A DNA stretch of 64,000 bases from Ipomoea triloba (Eukaryota > Streptophyta > Magnoliopsida > Solanales > Convolvulaceae). Position numbers and translations under genes: made by a program. The notes under the pieces were generated by a model. The model was not told the origin of the DNA, ran no database searches, and saw only the letters and a list, made by a program, of their open reading frames with translations. The DNA lies in assembly GCF_003576645.1 (NCBI RefSeq), contig NC_044930.1:17646865-17710864 (forward strand), written 5' to 3'. Below, piece by piece: positions 22,796-32,275 of this stretch (position 1 is its first letter; the number at the start of each line of letters is the position of its first letter).

Positions 22796-24514
22796 TCTTG
22801 AGAGGTTGAGTTGAGCTAGCGACGTTAAACTTAGCGCTTCATGGGAAGCACCCCATGTTAACCTTCATTTTATTTTCTTCTTTATTTTTCTTTAATACTT
22901 TTATTTTTGATGTATCATGCTTTCACTTGTGCTTTCATGTATATATTCTCTTGACTCTAGGAATGACACTAAGGAGTATGCTCAATTCCAAGAAGGCTTC
23001 ATGATGATTCTATGGCAAAAGAAGATTCGTTAAGGGAGTTTCATCTACCTTCTCTACTTGCTTTACTTGTGTATAGTGCTTTACCTGGTGTAGATAGTAG
23101 AGATTGTGCTCCTTGTGCTTATTGTGCTACCCTTTTCTCCCCGTGTGCTTTATTTTCTTTCACATCGAGGATGATGTAATTTCTAAGTGTGGGGGAGGAC
23201 AAAAATTGGGTAATTTTTGAAAATTTGCTTGGATGACTTATTGTTTGGTAAATTGTCTTTCCTTGCTTGAAGTTGTGATCACTCCCTCTTTGTTAGTTTG
23301 TGGTTTGTTTTGGTGGAACTTGTTGCAATTTAACTTGTGATTGATGAGCTAAGGGGTTACATGATTGATATATTCTCTTACCAATAGCCTTGTTAACCAC
23401 TTAATAATTGAATCAATTCTTGATCTAGTGTGTTGTGCATTGCTAGTGAAGGCTTATGTGAGATTCCGGTAATGGTTGTTTTGCTAGAACTTGCCTCATT
23501 ACTCTCCAAGTGAAGTTTAAGATTTGCATGTTTTGAAATGATTTAGGTCATTTTTGTTTAGCCCAAACCTTTAAGCCTACCTTTTACACGTATGTTTACC
23601 CCTAGTTGTCCCCGTTGAACCTTATTTTTGTTCAATAAGTGCTAAGCACTTAAACCATTCATTGTGTTTGTATTTCTTGTGTTAACCCTTGTCATTTAAC
23701 CCTTAACCTTAGCAAAAATGTTTCCCTTCACCCTTGAGAGAATATAACATTTGTTCTTTTTTCATGAAAGAGATCTTTATTGGAGCTTGTTTTGTTAGCA
23801 ATCCTCTTGATAATTTTTGTCTAAGTGTGGGGGTCTTGGGAATAAGTTGTTTGTTGATTTGAAAAGAAAAGAAAAAGAAAATCAATGATGTTGAGAAAAA
23901 TTGAAAATAGTGTTGAAAAAAGATGATGAAAAGAGAAAAATGAAAAGAAAAGAAAGAAGAATAAAAGTTTGAAGTTTGTTTTGAAAGATGTATTCAACCC
24001 CACCACTTTAGAGGTTTGTTTTGTCCTTAAGTCTTGTTTGCTCCTTAGTCCAATAGAAGTTATATCTCTTCTAGCTCCAATTGTGAATAAATGTGAAGTT
24101 TTCTCCTTTGTTTTATTCCTATACCCCTTCTTTCTTAGCCATCCACCCTTAGTCCCATTACAAGCCAAATAAAAGTCCTACTTGATCTTAGCATGCAATC
24201 TTGGAGTTGAACTAGTGGGAGTATGAAGGGCAAGCCTATGGGATCTCATTAAAAGCCAAGTTTTGCATAATCTCAACTTAGCATTTGTGCACACTAGATT
24301 CTCACACTTTAATGGTTTTGGTGCTTGGTTATTGAGCTTAGAATGGAACTTGTTTGCGAAGCTAAGGTGATTCTTGAAAGAAGTTGTGTTGTAGCAAATT
24401 GGATTGTCGTTTGATAGGTTGTGCAAAGTGGGAGTATGATCAATTTCATTGCTAGGATAGTGCTTTATTTCTTGTCTTTGCTTGAGGACAAGCAAATGTT
24501 TAAGTGTGGGGAGT
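22796..24514 (+). other. E2 3' non-coding region with hairpins and polypurine-like tracts
   Basis: A hairpin CATGGG-AAGCAC-CCCATG lies at 22840-22857 after GACGTTAAACTTAGCGCTT. A second, ACATC-GAGGAT-GATGT, lies at 23162-23177, followed by TCTAAGTGTGGGGG (23182-23195). The same tract recurs at 23820-23833. A third hairpin, TTTGCTT-GAGGAC-AAGCAAA, lies at 24477-24496, followed by TTTAAGTGTGGGGAG (24499-24513) immediately before the 3' LTR. The last tract is the polypurine tract used to prime plus-strand synthesis. The ORFs in this stretch have no domain. Confidence 0.7.
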
Positions 24515-24582
24515 TGATAAGTTCTTATTTGCCTATATTTTCCCTCTTTCACTAAGTCATTTTCTTTATAGATCATTCCAAG
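24515..24582 (+). repeat. E2 3' LTR, first 68 bases
   Basis: It starts TGATAAGTTCTTATTTGCC and follows the 5' LTR to GATCATTCCAAG, where E3 begins. The last five bases, CCAAG, would be the left target duplication of E3. Confidence 0.85.
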
Positions 24583-25245
24583 TGATGGGGGATAGGCTAA
24601 AGCTCGGTACTAGAAGCTCGGTATGAATGAAGAGGACGACCGATGAGATGCGGAGGGAAGAGGGCGAGTTTGGCGGATTCGGAGGAATGTACGATAATAC
24701 GACGAGGATCGGTCGATGATGAGTCAGTCGGCCGAGGATTTGCTGCTAAGGTGACAAGGCAACTGAAGATCTTTGACTCAGAGTGATTGAACAGTGCTAT
24801 TGAAACAGTTAAATACCATGGAAGAAAGGACAGGCTAAAGTAGGCGAAGGAGATGAGTCGGTCCGGGCCGAGGTAAAGAAGGCTGTGTGAGAAAGGCAGT
24901 TATGAGGGTTTCTTAAAAGAGTCAGGCGGTAGGGCGCGGAAGATATGGAAGGAAAATTGAGGTAGATTAGGAAATTGTCCAAATGTAATAAGGAAAGAGT
25001 TCCAAACTTGAATATGGTAGTTTAGAGTTTCCAGAGGGAGAAATCCCTCATAGCTTGTATAAATAGGGGTTAAAGGCCTTGAGAGAGGCATAAGAGATTC
25101 TCTATACTCACAAGCAATTTTCCACATTCCGAAGGCAATTTATAAGATCAAGAGGGTTGAGAAGTCACTCTAATTTACGATCAAGTATTAGTCGAATTTT
25201 CGGTGGTGTTGGCTTGCCTTTCGACCATCCGTGGTTGATAAAACA
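24583..25245 (+). repeat. E3 5' LTR
   Basis: It starts TGATGGGGGATAGGC and ends GATAAAACA. A TATA box (TATAAATA) lies at 25059-25066. Confidence 0.75.
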
Positions 25246-25249
25246 AACA

Positions 25250-25268
25250 TTGGCGCCATTTGTAGGGA
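25250..25268 (+). other. E3 primer binding site
   Basis: TTGGCGCCATTTGTAGGGA, the better-preserved counterpart of the E1 site at 16112. Confidence 0.75.
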
Positions 25269-25322
25269 TCAATCAAAAGATTGTGTGGTTCTAACTGACT
25301 GAGAGGTTGAGAGTACGCATCA

Positions 25323-27060
25323 ATGGTGACCACTAAGAGTCGTCAAGGTAGGATGCAACCTCATGTGCAAGTGAATGGTACTGCAGGACAAATTGTTTCT
25401 CAAGGAATGGACCTGCGAGAGCAGTTATCTCGACCCCGTACTGTGATCTACGAGAATAACTTAGTCACCAGAACTCTCGTGCTCTGAGTGAGAAAGTGCG
25501 AGTGGAGGATTGCGCTGTTAATTGGGTCTGAACTGGAGAGGTGGCTCCGCTTCCTCCACCAGTCGCACCTGAGTGACTTGGAATTCTCGAAGCGCTTACC
25601 CGAATGGCAGATCTGTACGAGCGAGAATTGCTTATCCGTGAAAGGGGTGCGCCCCCAAGGTTCAGCAAGAAAGGCCTGTTCGGCCGGTGGAACTAGAAAG
25701 GTCGGTCTCTTCGCGCCGGTCTCCAATTCAATCGGGGTCGAGAGGCCCATGTCGATCCGCTTTTGATATATTGGAAAATCAGGACGTGTCGGGCGATGGA
25801 AATCTGAATGCACGTGAAGTGCCAAGGGAGGTTGCTCCCAATGAACATAGAAATAGGCGCGAGTGAAGGTATGGCGATGTGCAAAGACAATCGAGGAACA
25901 CTTAGTTCATGAGAGTAGTGGAGAGTCCCCGGCTGGATGAGGGCAAACGCCAAATGAGGTCGTCGCGTTAGCCTGGTAGATTCAGGATCTGCAAGACCAC
26001 CAAGTGAACTGAAGGACGGATAACGCTCGGGCTTTCATATAGGTCTGCCCTTTCACTCAAGAAATTATGGCCTACCAGACCCCGACCAAGTTCAAGTTAC
26101 CTGAGAATTTAACATATGACGGAACAGGCGATCCCAAGGAGCATCTGATTAATTTCCAAGCTCGAATGAAAATACATAGAGGCGAAGAGCCTCTGATGTG
26201 CAAGGCCTTCCTAACTACGTTAATCGGTTCGAAATAAAGGTGGTGCATGAAGTTGCCCGAGCATTCACTGAGCAGTTTTGGGCAGTTGGCTGAACTTTTC
26301 ATAACCAATTATGCTGCCAACCTCTGTCCCAAGAAAAACTTCATGTATCTGTTCGGAATCAAGCAGGATCCTAACGAGCCTCTTCGATCGTTCCTGGATT
26401 GATGGCAAAAAGAGGTTCAAGCGGTCGATGACCTGGATGATCACACAATGGTCATCCTGTTCATATAAAACTTGAGGTTGGGCTGTATACTAACCTCCAT
26501 ACTGAATGGCCGACCTCGTACGCTCAGGCTATCTAGAGAGCCAATCGGCATGCTGGAGTTGAGGATGCAATCAAGTAGAAAAGAATCCAAGAAGGGGGGT
26601 CGTCTCGACCCAAAAAGCGTTGTGTGGAGGAGCAAAGGGCGGGAAAGTTTGATAAGAGAAGGCTAGGTCACCAAGAGACTGGTTGGAACCCTAAAAGATC
26701 GAGTGTCCTGCCGTTTCACCAACAGCCGGTCGTGGTACAAGAAGTTTAGGCTCAACCTCCGCCACCTAAGGTACGACCAACTTATACGCCCCAAACCACT
26801 GGCCAGAGTTAAGGAATTGGCAAGTATTGTAGGTTGCATCGATCAACCACTCATTCAACTGAAGAGTGCGCTTTCTTAAGAAAGGAAATAGAGGCTATCA
26901 TCTAAAGAAGTGCGCCGACTCCTCTAAATCAATGGCGTTAGGGTCTGCCATGGCAGGGCGGGATCCCGAGCTAGTCTGGGGACGGTAATCGTGATAAAAG
27001 AAAGCAACCTGCCTCGGGGGAAGAGGACGGTAAGTGGAAGCATAAAAATGTGTTGGTCCT
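25323..27060 (+). pseudogene. E3 gag, broken
   Basis: The leader part starts at ATG 25323 (MVTTKSRQGRMQ) and is soon interrupted. The gag core runs from 26068: MAYQTPTKFKLPENLTYDG, GDPKEHLINFQARM, then, after a stop near 26235, FGQLAELFITNYAAN and NEPLRSFLD. Further stops follow near 26400 and 26467. A knuckle of the form CRLHRSTTHSTEEC lies near 26830, then LRKEIEAI and a stop. This is the PF03732-type gag of plant gypsy elements. It aligns domain by domain with the E1 gag. Non-functional. Confidence 0.75.
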
Positions 27061-27108
27061 AATATGGTGGGAAAAGTCTGGGGATGTCATTGGCGTGTCT
27101 GAATGATC

Positions 27109-28056
27109 TCATGCCATCTCTTCGTCCTCCCTCGTTCGCGCCAAGTGCCTCAGATTTAGGCCCGCGACATCACTTGGAGATAAAGGAACGACTTGTGCCC
27201 CCTGCACTTTGTGCTCAAACCAGTTAATCTTCATTTGATGACCCAAAACAATACAAATCCTTGTCACCAATAGTCCTACAAAGATGGTTTTTGCCGATTC
27301 TTGCTGTTGGGCAAGAAGCCAATTTCTGCAGATCATGCTCATGTTCACTGAACTGCCAGTGTCGATGCTCCACATCATAAATAAGTCTGCCTTAGAGACT
27401 CGATCATACGTCTCTTGTCTTCCTCCCCAGGAGTGTGCGATTATCTTCCATAGAACTCTTAAATCTTCTCTCGCAATTTGAGAAACTCTGACTCTGGACC
27501 CTACCCAATCAATCCCTGGTCTGGCAATCATTGCCCAATACTTCCTTGGGATGTCCCTGTCACCAAAGTCATAGTTTAGCCTTTGGTACCAATGCTTTGC
27601 TTGATCCTCTTCTTCATAAAAGCCTAAGAGGACTCCCAAGGTATTGGCCGAAATGTTATGATCCTCATTGAAGAGCCGAAATTTGATTGTCGGGCTGTAA
27701 AGATCTCCTGTGACTTTCAGGCTTGCAACAAACTCGTGGATTAATGGAGCGAAGGTGTCTTGTCTCCAACTTAGTAGGTTGTTCCAGTAGGGTTCGTGAA
27801 TAAGCCTTTCGAGCCCATACTTGCACTCATATGCTTCTAGAACAGTCAAATCAACATATTTCCATTGCACGATCGGGAGTTGGAGAAGTTGCATATACCG
27901 GTCCCTCATTGACCGTGTCATTAAGAGTATTTGGTTCCCGGTGGGCACTTCTACATACCCCGTCCCTTCGTGATCCCTACTGGTTTCACCCATTGGAGCC
28001 TTGCCTTTTTGAATTCATTGGGCTACTCTTTGTGCAAATGAGAGTTGAGACGGCAT
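27109..28056 (-). pseudogene. M ORF-B, PF20167-like plant transposon protein, one early stop
   Basis: By alignment with P, the original start is ATG 28056, directly after the acceptor TTATAG. A TGA follows at codon 14, and the frame is then open for 294 codons from ATG 27993. Key blocks are WKYVDLTVLEAYECKYGLE, EPYWNNLLSWRQDTFAPLIH, DLYSPTIKFRLFNEDHNIS and TLGVLLGFYEEEDQAKHWY. They resemble the 'putative plant transposon protein' domain (PF20167, Transposase_32) common in Athila-type elements; the molecular role is unknown to me. It ends early at 27109 relative to P, which has a Pro/Ser/Thr tail and a helical C-terminus. This copy is better preserved than the two in P. Confidence 0.7.
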
Positions 28057-28608
28057 TTTCCTATAAGATAAGCAACAAAATACCACAAGAGGAAAACATT
28101 TCCTAATCTTAATACAAATTTCATGAATATAACACATGTTATCAAGTCAAATTTCTTCATTGTATGCATAATCATTTCAACAATTTCCCAACAATTTTAT
28201 TTTCTCAATACAATGATCATATAGCAACCCTTTACATTCTAGAGGCAATTCCTACTCAAAAAGTCACATAATAGTCAACTTCATCTTCTTCCTCAAGACT
28301 AGTTTGAGGTTGAAAATGGAGTAAACATGAAAGCTCAAATTTCACCAAATAAAATGTTAGGTATAGCAATGTAGTGTCTAAGGAGCAAGAAAGGTTCAAA
28401 CTTTACTACCCATGCTCTCTATTTCATCATGAATCTCAACTCAACAAGAAAGTGCCCAAATCACAAAGTGTTTGAGATCTAGTTGCTAAGAGGTTGCAAA
28501 ACATGGAATTTTCACCATTTAATAGCAATGTAAGCCTATTACAAGTCTAAGAAGTCATTTCATAGAAAAATATCTCAAGAAAAACTTCAAACAATAAAAC
28601 CCATGGAG

Positions 28609-28613
28609 ACATG
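28609..28613 (+). other. Target-site duplication of P, left
   Basis: ACATG precedes TGATAAG at 28614. The partner ACATG is at 45917-45921 directly after the last LTR. The flanks join into a sequence matching the intron of P on the opposite strand (CCCATGGAGACATG then CTTTATGGAGAA). Confidence 0.92.
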
Positions 28614-28814
28614 TGATAAGCACCAAGGAAGAGTTTTGAGATATTTTACAGGTTTTGTCATCTGATCATAACAATTGCATGCGTTTTAGCTCAGATGTGA
28701 TCAAAATCTTCTAACATCATTCCTAGGAAGAGTTTTGAGATATTTTACAGGTTGGAGAGGGACTTGAGGCTAAAATAGAGCAAAAGACAAAAGAAGCCAC
28801 AATGCAGTATCGTC

Positions 28815-28905
28815 CCACGCAGCCTCACACGCGTGTGGCTAGGTGTGGAATCTTTCCAGTAACCTCCCACGCCCACCACCACGCGTGGTAGTGTGCGTGG
28901 TCGGG
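28815..28905. promoter_or_regulatory. Palindrome array in the P LTR (U3)
   Basis: Two units of the pattern CCACGC, palindrome with ACGCGT core, GCGTGG lie here, separated by TTTCCAGTAACCTCCC. The spacer word CCAGTA recurs between palindromes elsewhere in the family. The array ends about 40 bases before the TATA box. A role in transcription is inferred from position only. Confidence 0.6.
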
Positions 28906-28945
28906 CCAAGGGCCATTTTGGGAAATTTGTCACCTTTTGTCACCC

Positions 28946-28952
28946 ATATAAA
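28946..28952 (+). promoter_or_regulatory. TATA box of the P LTR
   Basis: TATAAAT in the context CACCCATATAAATCCC, conserved in all P LTR copies with the change of one following base in the 3' type. Confidence 0.65.
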
Positions 28953-29869
28953 TCCCTCTTGCCCTAAACCAAAGAGAACAATCTGAAAAATCATAGAATA
29001 GAGTAGAATAGATCTAGAGGGTTTTCTCCCCTCTTGGGGGAAAATTCCTTTTTCTTCTAGCTTAGATTAGATCTAAGGGCAAGGATGAAGATTGGGATTT
29101 CAAGAACAAGGTTGTAAAGATCCCCTTTCTAAGGGTGGTAACTATTCTTTCCATTTCCTAATTTAATACTTGTTTCTTTGAGATTTCCTTTCCTTTTCTT
29201 GTTTCTTTAGCATGATAGAGTAGATTAGATAGGGGATTGGTGGCCCCAAGGTTAATCTATGTGGATGTTTAATATTATTGCTATTAGAATTGTGAGTTGC
29301 TTGGTTGTTGGATGATGAACTTGTGTGGATGATGTTCTTCAAGCTTTGTGCCTTTTGTGGCCACATTAGGTAGCAAACCCAAAGAAAGTGAGTGTGTGCG
29401 CGATAGCGGCCACTCACGAGTCTAACTCACCCACATCTCCGCTCTTAGTCCGAAAGGACGAGATCCGAGAGGAGTGGTAGACAAAGTGTTCGATGAAATG
29501 CCCCAGCTGAATGAGGAAGTGGGAGTCCAAAGTGTGACGCCACTTGGTGAAGTGCCACGAACTCCCTAGTCTATTCCACATCTCGTGCTCGCAACCGTAT
29601 CCAAAGATAGACCACATAGAGAAGCCTAAAGCCCCAATCTCCACTTTACTTTTCCTTTATTTTTATCATAACCACTACCAACCTTTCAAACCTCCCTACA
29701 AATGACATCCAACCTTAGCAAATCCCGTAACTCTTTTCCTTCAACCTCTTAGATGCCAACACACTAGTTCGGTTTCCATTCGCCATCCTTGAGAGACACG
29801 ACACTCGGGAGTCTTAACTCTTCGTTTTACCACTTCACTTTCGCTCCCACTAAAACCACAACATCAAAA

Positions 29870-29890
29870 TGGCGCCGTTGCCGAGGATGG
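29870..29890 (+). other. P primer binding site
   Basis: It begins TGGCGCCGTTGCCGAGGAT, the Athila-type site, four bases after the LTR end. The second internal copy has it at 38710. Confidence 0.88.
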
Positions 29891-30120
29891 CAAACGGTTT
29901 CGAATTGTGTTGACATCTTCGAAGTAGAATTTTAAGAGTTCTTGAATTGCTTTCTTTTTGTTTCTTTTTTTTTCTTGTTTTTGTTACTTGATTAGAGAAG
30001 TGAGCTTATTTATCTTGAACATATCTTGTGCTCACTTGCAACTACTTTTAGTTGCGATATATTTGTTGTTTGTTAAGCTTGCGTAGGAAATTTTCTACAA
30101 TCAATCCATCGAAGCTTACA

Positions 30121-31698
30121 ATGAGTGCTTATCCGTATCCCCATGGTTACCCATACCATGGAAGACCATACACAAGAAACACCCATGGTTACCCATACCA
30201 TGGAAGACCATACACAAGAAACATTCCACCTCAAACCTATGAACAACAACCATACACAAGAAACATTCCACCTCAAACCTATGAACAACACCCACAGTAC
30301 TATCTAAATCCTTTTTGGTACCCACTATCACAACATACATACCTACCTTACCCAAAAACTTTCACTTATCCTAACTACGAGCCATATCCTTATGCTACAT
30401 CCTCTATGTTTAATTATGAGAGAATTGAGAAACCTACATACCGACATGGAGAGGAATCCCTTAGTTCAATAGCGGAGAATATTAACAATCGACTTATTCA
30501 AGTCATGAAGGAAATTGATCCAAGTTGTGAACCGGCATTAAAGGCCACACTTCCTTCAACCGTTAAACCCCCGATTCCTTATAACCCTCCATTAAACCAT
30601 CAACCTGAGAAGAATTGGTATTCTCATTCTTACACCAATCCTAGCTATTCACCCCCATCACAACAAAGTGATAGATATTTCAATGAAACGCCACCTTTTG
30701 TTCAAAATTTCAACCAACCTATACCATCTTATGAGTACCTTCCACCAGCCAATGATGAAATCCAAATCTTGAAGGATAAAGTAGAAATGTTCATACAAAT
30801 GGCCAAGGAAGATACCATCAATCTACGAAATGAAATTAGAAGCGAAATGAAGAAAAATCTTGTCGCTCTTCGTGCGGAAGGACTTCCACTAGATGAAATC
30901 GAGACCAAAATGCTATCGATGTCGGAGGAACTTTTGAAGAGAATGCTACCAATTGTTGACAATCCTGTCACAAATGACCACCCGGCAATAGAAACCAACC
31001 GGCGAGAGAATGACAAGATGAAAAGGATGATTGATGATGGAGAGGTGAGTGTCCAAGAATGCACAGAACTTGAGACCCCAGTACTACAAGAAGTTTCGAC
31101 TCTTGAGTTGAACACTCAACAATGGGGAGAGACTGAGAGTGAAGACGAGGATAATATCGAAATAGTGTGGGAAGACGAAAACCCCGCACAAGGTAAAACT
31201 CTCACTCCAACTCTAATTAAAAGTTCTTATGATGTTTGCGAGGATGACTCCTTTACGATTTATAATGATAATTTTGATAAATGTGACAAAGTTTCTTTTT
31301 GCTCATGGGAGTGTGATTCCTTGCAATTATGTGATGATACTTTGGGGAGTGAGGATGATATTAAATCTTTTTATTCTTGTGAAAGTGAGTTCTGCGAGTT
31401 TGATGAATCGGGAGAAGGTGTAGGCACTTCACGAGAGATAGATAGGAGTGAGTGTGTTCACTGGGAAGCTTTTAAGGACAACTTTTTGAGGGAAGGAATT
31501 TATAACAAGAAGGGAGAAGAAAGGCTTGGTATCCTTAAACAGCTTAGGGTAGTACCCCGTGTTTATATATCAAAACATTATGCTTTCTCCTTCTTTGCTT
31601 TCGAATTCAAGGATGTTACCCATCTCGGAACATTCCTTGAAGCTAAAGTTCATGGGACACTTGGTCGGATCCCAAAATCTGTGTGCCTTGAAGGATAG
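30121..31698 (+). CDS. P ORF-A: Tyr/Pro-rich, coiled-coil, acidic protein of unknown function
   Basis: ATG 30121 (MSAYPYPHGYPYHGRPY) is preferred over upstream codons because M starts at the same place. The protein has 525 residues. Residues 1-110 are Tyr/Pro-rich with two 14-residue repeats, each present twice. Residues about 210-290 are helical and charged (IQILKDKVEMFIQMAKE ... EELLKRML), probably a coiled coil. Residues about 350-450 are very acidic with regularly placed Cys (CEDDSF, CSWECDS, SCESEFCEF). The end has FFAFEFKDVTHLGTFLEAKV. No protease, RT or zinc knuckle is visible. A 50-base insertion before the stop replaces the C-terminus seen in M. A structural, gag-like role is possible but unproven. 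Confidence 0.7.
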   Translation: MSAYPYPHGYPYHGRPYTRNTHGYPYHGRPYTRNIPPQTYEQQPYTRNIPPQTYEQHPQYYLNPFWYPLSQHTYLPYPKTFTYPNYEPYPYATSSMFNYERIEKPTYRHGEESLSSIAENINNRLIQVMKEIDPSCEPALKATLPSTVKPPIPYNPPLNHQPEKNWYSHSYTNPSYSPPSQQSDRYFNETPPFVQNFNQPIPSYEYLPPANDEIQILKDKVEMFIQMAKEDTINLRNEIRSEMKKNLVALRAEGLPLDEIETKMLSMSEELLKRMLPIVDNPVTNDHPAIETNRRENDKMKRMIDDGEVSVQECTELETPVLQEVSTLELNTQQWGETESEDEDNIEIVWEDENPAQGKTLTPTLIKSSYDVCEDDSFTIYNDNFDKCDKVSFCSWECDSLQLCDDTLGSEDDIKSFYSCESEFCEFDESGEGVGTSREIDRSECVHWEAFKDNFLREGIYNKKGEERLGILKQLRVVPRVYISKHYAFSFFAFEFKDVTHLGTFLEAKVHGTLGRIPKSVCLEG

Positions 31699-31740
31699 GC
31701 CACATCACGTCCGGCCAGGAGACGTAAAACCATGGTGCAC

Positions 31741-31757
31741 TTGGGAGGCAGTCTCAA
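31741..31757 (+). other. Hairpin after P ORF-A
   Basis: TTGGGA-GGCAG-TCTCAA, with one G-U pair in RNA. The M counterpart is a perfect 6-bp stem. It lies 43 bases after the ORF-A stop. The second internal copy has it at 40497-40513. Confidence 0.5.
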
Positions 31758-31966
31758 TGTTATCTTACATTTTATTTCAGCTTTTCTTATTATCTATAGT
31801 ATACTTTCCTTTATCGTTATTTCAATAATGTTTTTATAACCTCGGTTAAGCTAACAAGTACAGATCATAAGCCCGAGAGTTACAAATTGCCCGCAATCTA
31901 TCGACAAACATCATCATTAGCAAAGGAAGGAAGGGAAACCAAGGTAAATTTTGCACAAAAAGCCTT

Positions 31967-32150
31967 CCACGCCTACCACCACGCGTGTAGGCAGGCGTGG
32001 AAAAATTCTAGTAAGCTGCCACGCCACTCACACGCGTGTGAGCAGGCGTGGGAAGAAACCAGTAAGCTCCCACGCCCACCACCACGTGTGGTGACGTGCG
32101 TGGACGGGCACTAGACTTTTCGCGGACTTTTCGCGCGAAGTGGTTTAAAA
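31967..32150 (+). promoter_or_regulatory. Internal palindrome array and TATA-like box before ORF-B
   Basis: Three palindromic units follow one another, the best being the 16-base CTCACACGCGTGTGAG at 32027-32042 within CCACGC...GCGTGG. Spacers carry TCTAGTAAGCTGCC and CCAGTAAGCTCCC. A TATA-like TTTAAAACCC lies at 32144-32153. The arrangement copies that in the LTR U3 and suggests an internal promoter for ORF-B. M has the same block (46107-46225 and 52531-52602). Confidence 0.5.
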
Positions 32151-32275
32151 CCCTTTCCTTGCTTCATTTCTTCACCACCACGAGCAAAAACTCCCTCAAG
32201 CTGAAAATATACATCTTCTAAGCATTTCCTTCCAAGTTTCTCAACTTTTCTTAAGGATCCTAAGTCATTTCCAAG

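Larger units (their letters stand above)
19721..24582 (+). mobile_element. E2: Athila-like LTR element without pol
   Basis: It has a 5' LTR (19721-21107), an Athila-type PBS, a Tyr/Pro-rich and acidic ORF region, a long non-coding 3' region and the first 68 bases of a 3' LTR (24515-24582), where E3 is inserted. The flank to the left is GCCAT, inside the E1 RNase H. No RT, integrase or classical gag is seen, so it must have depended on a helper. It shares layout and 3' motifs with P and M but is strongly diverged from them. Confidence 0.75.
24583..27070 (+). mobile_element. E3: Ty3/gypsy Tat-like element, truncated after gag
   Basis: It consists of an LTR (24583-25245), a PBS and a decayed gag. 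About 27060-27080 the sequence passes into the minus-strand ORF-B end of element M, so protease, RT, integrase and 3' LTR are missing. The junction shows no TSD or LTR end, so it is a deletion breakpoint and not an insertion edge. Similarity of the gag and LTR start to E1 indicates the same lineage. Confidence 0.75.
28614..29866 (+). repeat. P 5' LTR
   Basis: It starts TGATAAGCACCAAG and ends ACAACATCA. Two 12-base palindromes, CACACGCGTGTG (28826-28837) and ACCACGCGTGGT (28878-28889), lie upstream of the TATA box at 28946. Near its start a 24-base stretch differs from the 3' LTR (see findings). Confidence 0.9.

Noticed and set aside
29163..29417. Repeated 84-codon minus-strand ORF seen in every P LTR
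   Set aside because: It recurs only because the LTR recurs; it spans the TATA-distal part of the LTR, has no domain, and its composition follows the LTR.
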